The position numbers and the translations under genes are program-made. Positions 6,791-8,414 of a stretch of 8,414 nucleotides of DNA are shown here, in pieces. Position 1 is the first letter of the stretch; each line of letters begins with the position of its first letter. Below the pieces are notes generated by a model. It did no database searches. It saw only the letters and a program-made list of their open reading frames with translations, and was not told the origin of the DNA. Source of the DNA: Bacteroidia bacterium (lineage in GTDB: Bacteria > Bacteroidota > Bacteroidia > Bacteroidales > VadinHA17); NCBI GenBank assembly GCA_026391515.1, contig JAPLEC010000330.1, positions 1 through 8,414 of the forward strand, given 5' to 3'.

Positions 6791-7774
6791 TCAGTGAAGG
6801 TTCCAGGTAATAATGGCTTTTACAACCAGGGAATAGAGTATCCCTGCTAACATCACAATCTTCATAAAATTGCTTGCATAATGAAGCTGTTTTTTGTATC
6901 TGCTGAATGCTACCCGGAACAGAACATAGATAAGTGGCAGCATAATGGCTGCAGAAAGATAGATGAGAGTAATCTTATTGTTTGCGAAGAAAAACCATGC
7001 CAGATAAAGCATAACTAATGTAATGATTATCAGGCTTATCGCAACTATTTTTGAAGCAGGGATCCCTATGACCACCGGAAGTGTATTACGTCCATATGCT
7101 GAATCTCCTTCAAAGTCTTCGATATCTTTTATAATCTCGCGGGTAAGTGTTGTGAGAAAAGCGAAAAGAGAGAATCCTCCTACCCAGTAAAACAGGAAAT
7201 CAATTTCTGGAACTTCTGCTGCATTTAAAGAATAATAATGGAAAAGAGCCGGCCATTCGTAAAAAACGACCAGAAGGGGGACCATTGCTGATAAAATTGC
7301 AACGATAATATTACCAATCAGGAACTGACGTTTATAGGTAGAAGAATAAAAATAAAGCAATCCGGAAACGACCAGAAATAATGATCCCATCCAGAAATAT
7401 CCTGCTTTCCATGAAACATAAAAACCTGCAGCTACACCTGCAATGTTAAAAATAGTGTGCCACAACATAGCCTGGTTTCTTGGGATTTTTGTACCTACAA
7501 TAACTTTACCCTTGTTGATAAGATCAGTTTTTATATCGAAATAATCATTAATCACATATCCGCCTGCAGTTATAAAGACTGTTGCTGCAACCAGAATTAT
7601 AAAATCGTACCATGGAAACCGGAGTTCCATCGGTATGCTTGTTCCTGTCCCGTTCAATAAAATCACATTTATCCTGCTGATTAATGGTTCAATGATTCCA
7701 TATCTCATAAGTACCATTGTGAGAATGACAATGAGAAGGTTCCTCCACCTGATTAATCTTAAGAACTCTATCAT
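6791..7774 (-). CDS. UbiA-family membrane prenyltransferase
   Basis: 327 aa from the chosen start. It is a multi-pass inner-membrane protein with about eight or nine hydrophobic segments. Both Asp-rich motifs that bind Mg-diphosphate are present: NDYFD with a further Asp (N76, D77, D80, D84) and DIEDFEGD (D217, D220, D224). The family moves a polyprenyl group from its diphosphate to an aromatic or polar acceptor. Close Bacteroidota relatives are usually labelled geranylgeranylglycerol-phosphate geranylgeranyltransferase, but that activity is not shown by the sequence, and a quinone or other lipid acceptor remains possible. A start at 7849 would give 352 aa, but it would add a non-family N-terminus that is only the out-of-frame end of the KdsC gene. 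The ATG at 7774, one base after that stop codon (TGA-T-ATG) and preceded by GGTGAT, gives the expected MIEFLRLIRWRN. Confidence 0.9.
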   Translation of the reverse strand: MIEFLRLIRWRNLLIVILTMVLMRYGIIEPLISRINVILLNGTGTSIPMELRFPWYDFIILVAATVFITAGGYVINDYFDIKTDLINKGKVIVGTKIPRNQAMLWHTIFNIAGVAAGFYVSWKAGYFWMGSLFLVVSGLLYFYSSTYKRQFLIGNIIVAILSAMVPLLVVFYEWPALFHYYSLNAAEVPEIDFLFYWVGGFSLFAFLTTLTREIIKDIEDFEGDSAYGRNTLPVVIGIPASKIVAISLIIITLVMLYLAWFFFANNKITLIYLSAAIMLPLIYVLFRVAFSRYKKQLHYASNFMKIVMLAGILYSLVVKAIITWNLH

Positions 7775-7775
7775 A

Positions 7776-8297
7776 TCACCATGAAAATGCATCAGAATCC
7801 ATCCAGTCATTGTGTAACCTGAGCACCTGTTCGATGACATCTCTGACACAGCCTTCTCCGCCCTTTTTGTCAGATATATATGTAGCTATCTGTTTTATTT
7901 CGCTATCTGCATCTGATGGACAGACAGGCACACCGGCAATTTTCATTACTTCAAAATCAGGGATGTCGTCACCCATAAAAAGAATTTCAGAATCGGTGAG
8001 TTTGTTTTTATTTCTAAAGCTGTTATAGTGTTCAAGTTTGGTTCTGCTGTTCAGATAAATATCTTTGACACCCAATAACTTAAGCCGTTTTTGATACTCT
8101 TTCGAGTTGCTGCCGGAAATGATCCCGACATTATACCCTTTTTTTACAGCAAGCTGTAATGCATAACCATCGCGCAGGTTAACAGTCCTGTTGGGTACGC
8201 CAAATGCATTCAGGCTGATCGTCTGAAGCGACAGTACTCCGTCAATATCAAAAATAAATGCCTTTACCTTTATAAGGGCTTCCTTGAAATTTGCCAT
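7776..8297 (-). CDS. kdsC: KdsC-family HAD phosphatase (probable Kdo-8-phosphate phosphatase)
   Basis: 173 aa, the length of stand-alone KdsC. This is a C0-type HAD hydrolase (no large cap) that usually works as a tetramer. Motif I is FDIDGVLS with D17 and D19. Motif II is ISGS with S61. The motif III lysine is K87. Motif IV is GDDIPD with D110, D111 and D114. The NLRDG block (40-44) and the C-terminal GGEGCVRDV block match KdsC, which removes phosphate from 3-deoxy-D-manno-octulosonate 8-phosphate on the way to the LPS core sugar. The TTG at 8303 is a possible start, but the ATG at 8297 is preferred: it gives MANFKEAL and lies 2 nt after the upstream stop codon (TGA-TA-ATG). No kdsA or kdsB is nearby, so a different sugar-phosphate or acylneuraminate-type substrate is not excluded. 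Confidence 0.9.
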   Translation of the reverse strand: MANFKEALIKVKAFIFDIDGVLSLQTISLNAFGVPNRTVNLRDGYALQLAVKKGYNVGIISGSNSKEYQKRLKLLGVKDIYLNSRTKLEHYNSFRNKNKLTDSEILFMGDDIPDFEVMKIAGVPVCPSDADSEIKQIATYISDKKGGEGCVRDVIEQVLRLHNDWMDSDAFSW

Positions 8298-8299
8298 TA

Positions 8300-8413
8300 T
8301 CAACCTGATTTATAACGTTCTATTATCGAATTTGTGATCTCTTTATATATGTTTTGTAAATCAGGACTGAAAGATAATAATTCTATGTGCTTTTCGATAG
8401 TATTCAGATCATT
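8300..8413 (-). CDS. C-terminal 37 residues of a probable Rossmann-like/DUF2520 protein, 5' partial
   Basis: The frame is open on the minus strand from the window edge to TGA (8302-8300). The visible tail reads HIELLSFSPDLQNIY, then a short helix-like end KEITNSIIERYKSG. This resembles the end of DUF2520 proteins (6-phosphogluconate dehydrogenase C-terminal-like fold), which in Bacteroidota commonly precede a KdsC-type phosphatase gene; both the resemblance and the gene order are recalled rather than tested. The stop codon lies 2 nt before the KdsC ATG, the same spacing style as the rest of the cluster, which supports this being a real upstream gene of the same operon. With only 37 residues the family call is tentative, but the coding call is firmer. 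Confidence 0.6.
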   Translation of the reverse strand, partial: NDLNTIEKHIELLSFSPDLQNIYKEITNSIIERYKSG

Positions 8414-8414
8414 T

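Noticed and set aside
7775..7849. 25-residue N-terminal extension of the UbiA protein (start at 7849)
   Set aside because: It overlaps the conserved end of the KdsC gene in another frame and lacks UbiA-like sequence. The ATG one base after the KdsC stop codon fits the family.
8298..8303. TTG start for the KdsC-type protein
   Set aside because: It adds only two residues and overlaps the upstream stop codon. The ATG at 8297 is the more usual start.
1..8414. CRISPR array, tRNA, rRNA, prophage or IS element
   Set aside because: No regularly spaced repeats, cloverleaf-like sequences, integrase or transposase frames were seen on either strand.

Overview
The window looks like a chromosomal segment from a Gram-negative, probably anaerobic member of the Bacteroidota (Bacteroidales-like). 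This is inferred from protein style, from the near absence of Shine-Dalgarno sequences, and from the gene set: a KdsC-type phosphatase (Kdo/LPS), the PdxB route to vitamin B6, a UbiA prenyltransferase next to maf, and a very large oxygen-sensitive-type activase. No phage, IS, tRNA, rRNA or CRISPR signal was seen.

Layout. The + strand holds one very large gene (1..3909), cut at its 5' end by the window. It encodes a 2-hydroxyacyl-CoA dehydratase activase-type protein made of two ASKHA ATPase modules, a Cys-rich segment, and two Cys-bearing HgdB-like modules. Everything downstream is on the minus strand. In minus-strand order these are: the C-terminal tail of a probable DUF2520/Rossmann protein (8413..8300), a KdsC-family HAD phosphatase (8297..7776), a UbiA-family membrane prenyltransferase (7774..6791), Maf (6789..6202), PdxB (6084..4960), and a Tat-signal TIM-barrel sugar isomerase/epimerase-like protein (4825..3899). 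The isomerase-like gene ends tail-to-tail with the activase and overlaps it by 11 bp.

The first four minus-strand genes are separated by only 2, 1 and 1 nt, so they are almost certainly one translationally coupled operon. PdxB is set apart on both sides by intergenic spacers of 117 and 134 bp. Each spacer carries one copy of a 34-nt hairpin repeat, in the same orientation. The two copies differ by three compensatory base-pair changes in the outer stem, which makes this the clearest non-coding signal in the window.

Functionally, the operon mixes envelope precursor chemistry (KdsC, UbiA) with housekeeping (Maf nucleotide pyrophosphatase). PdxB feeds pyridoxal phosphate synthesis. The giant activase is the least understood gene. 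From its own sequence it appears to carry both an ATP-driven electron-activating part and an acceptor-like part on one chain, but no substrate or partner can be assigned from this window. No gene-free stretch exceeds 300 bases.
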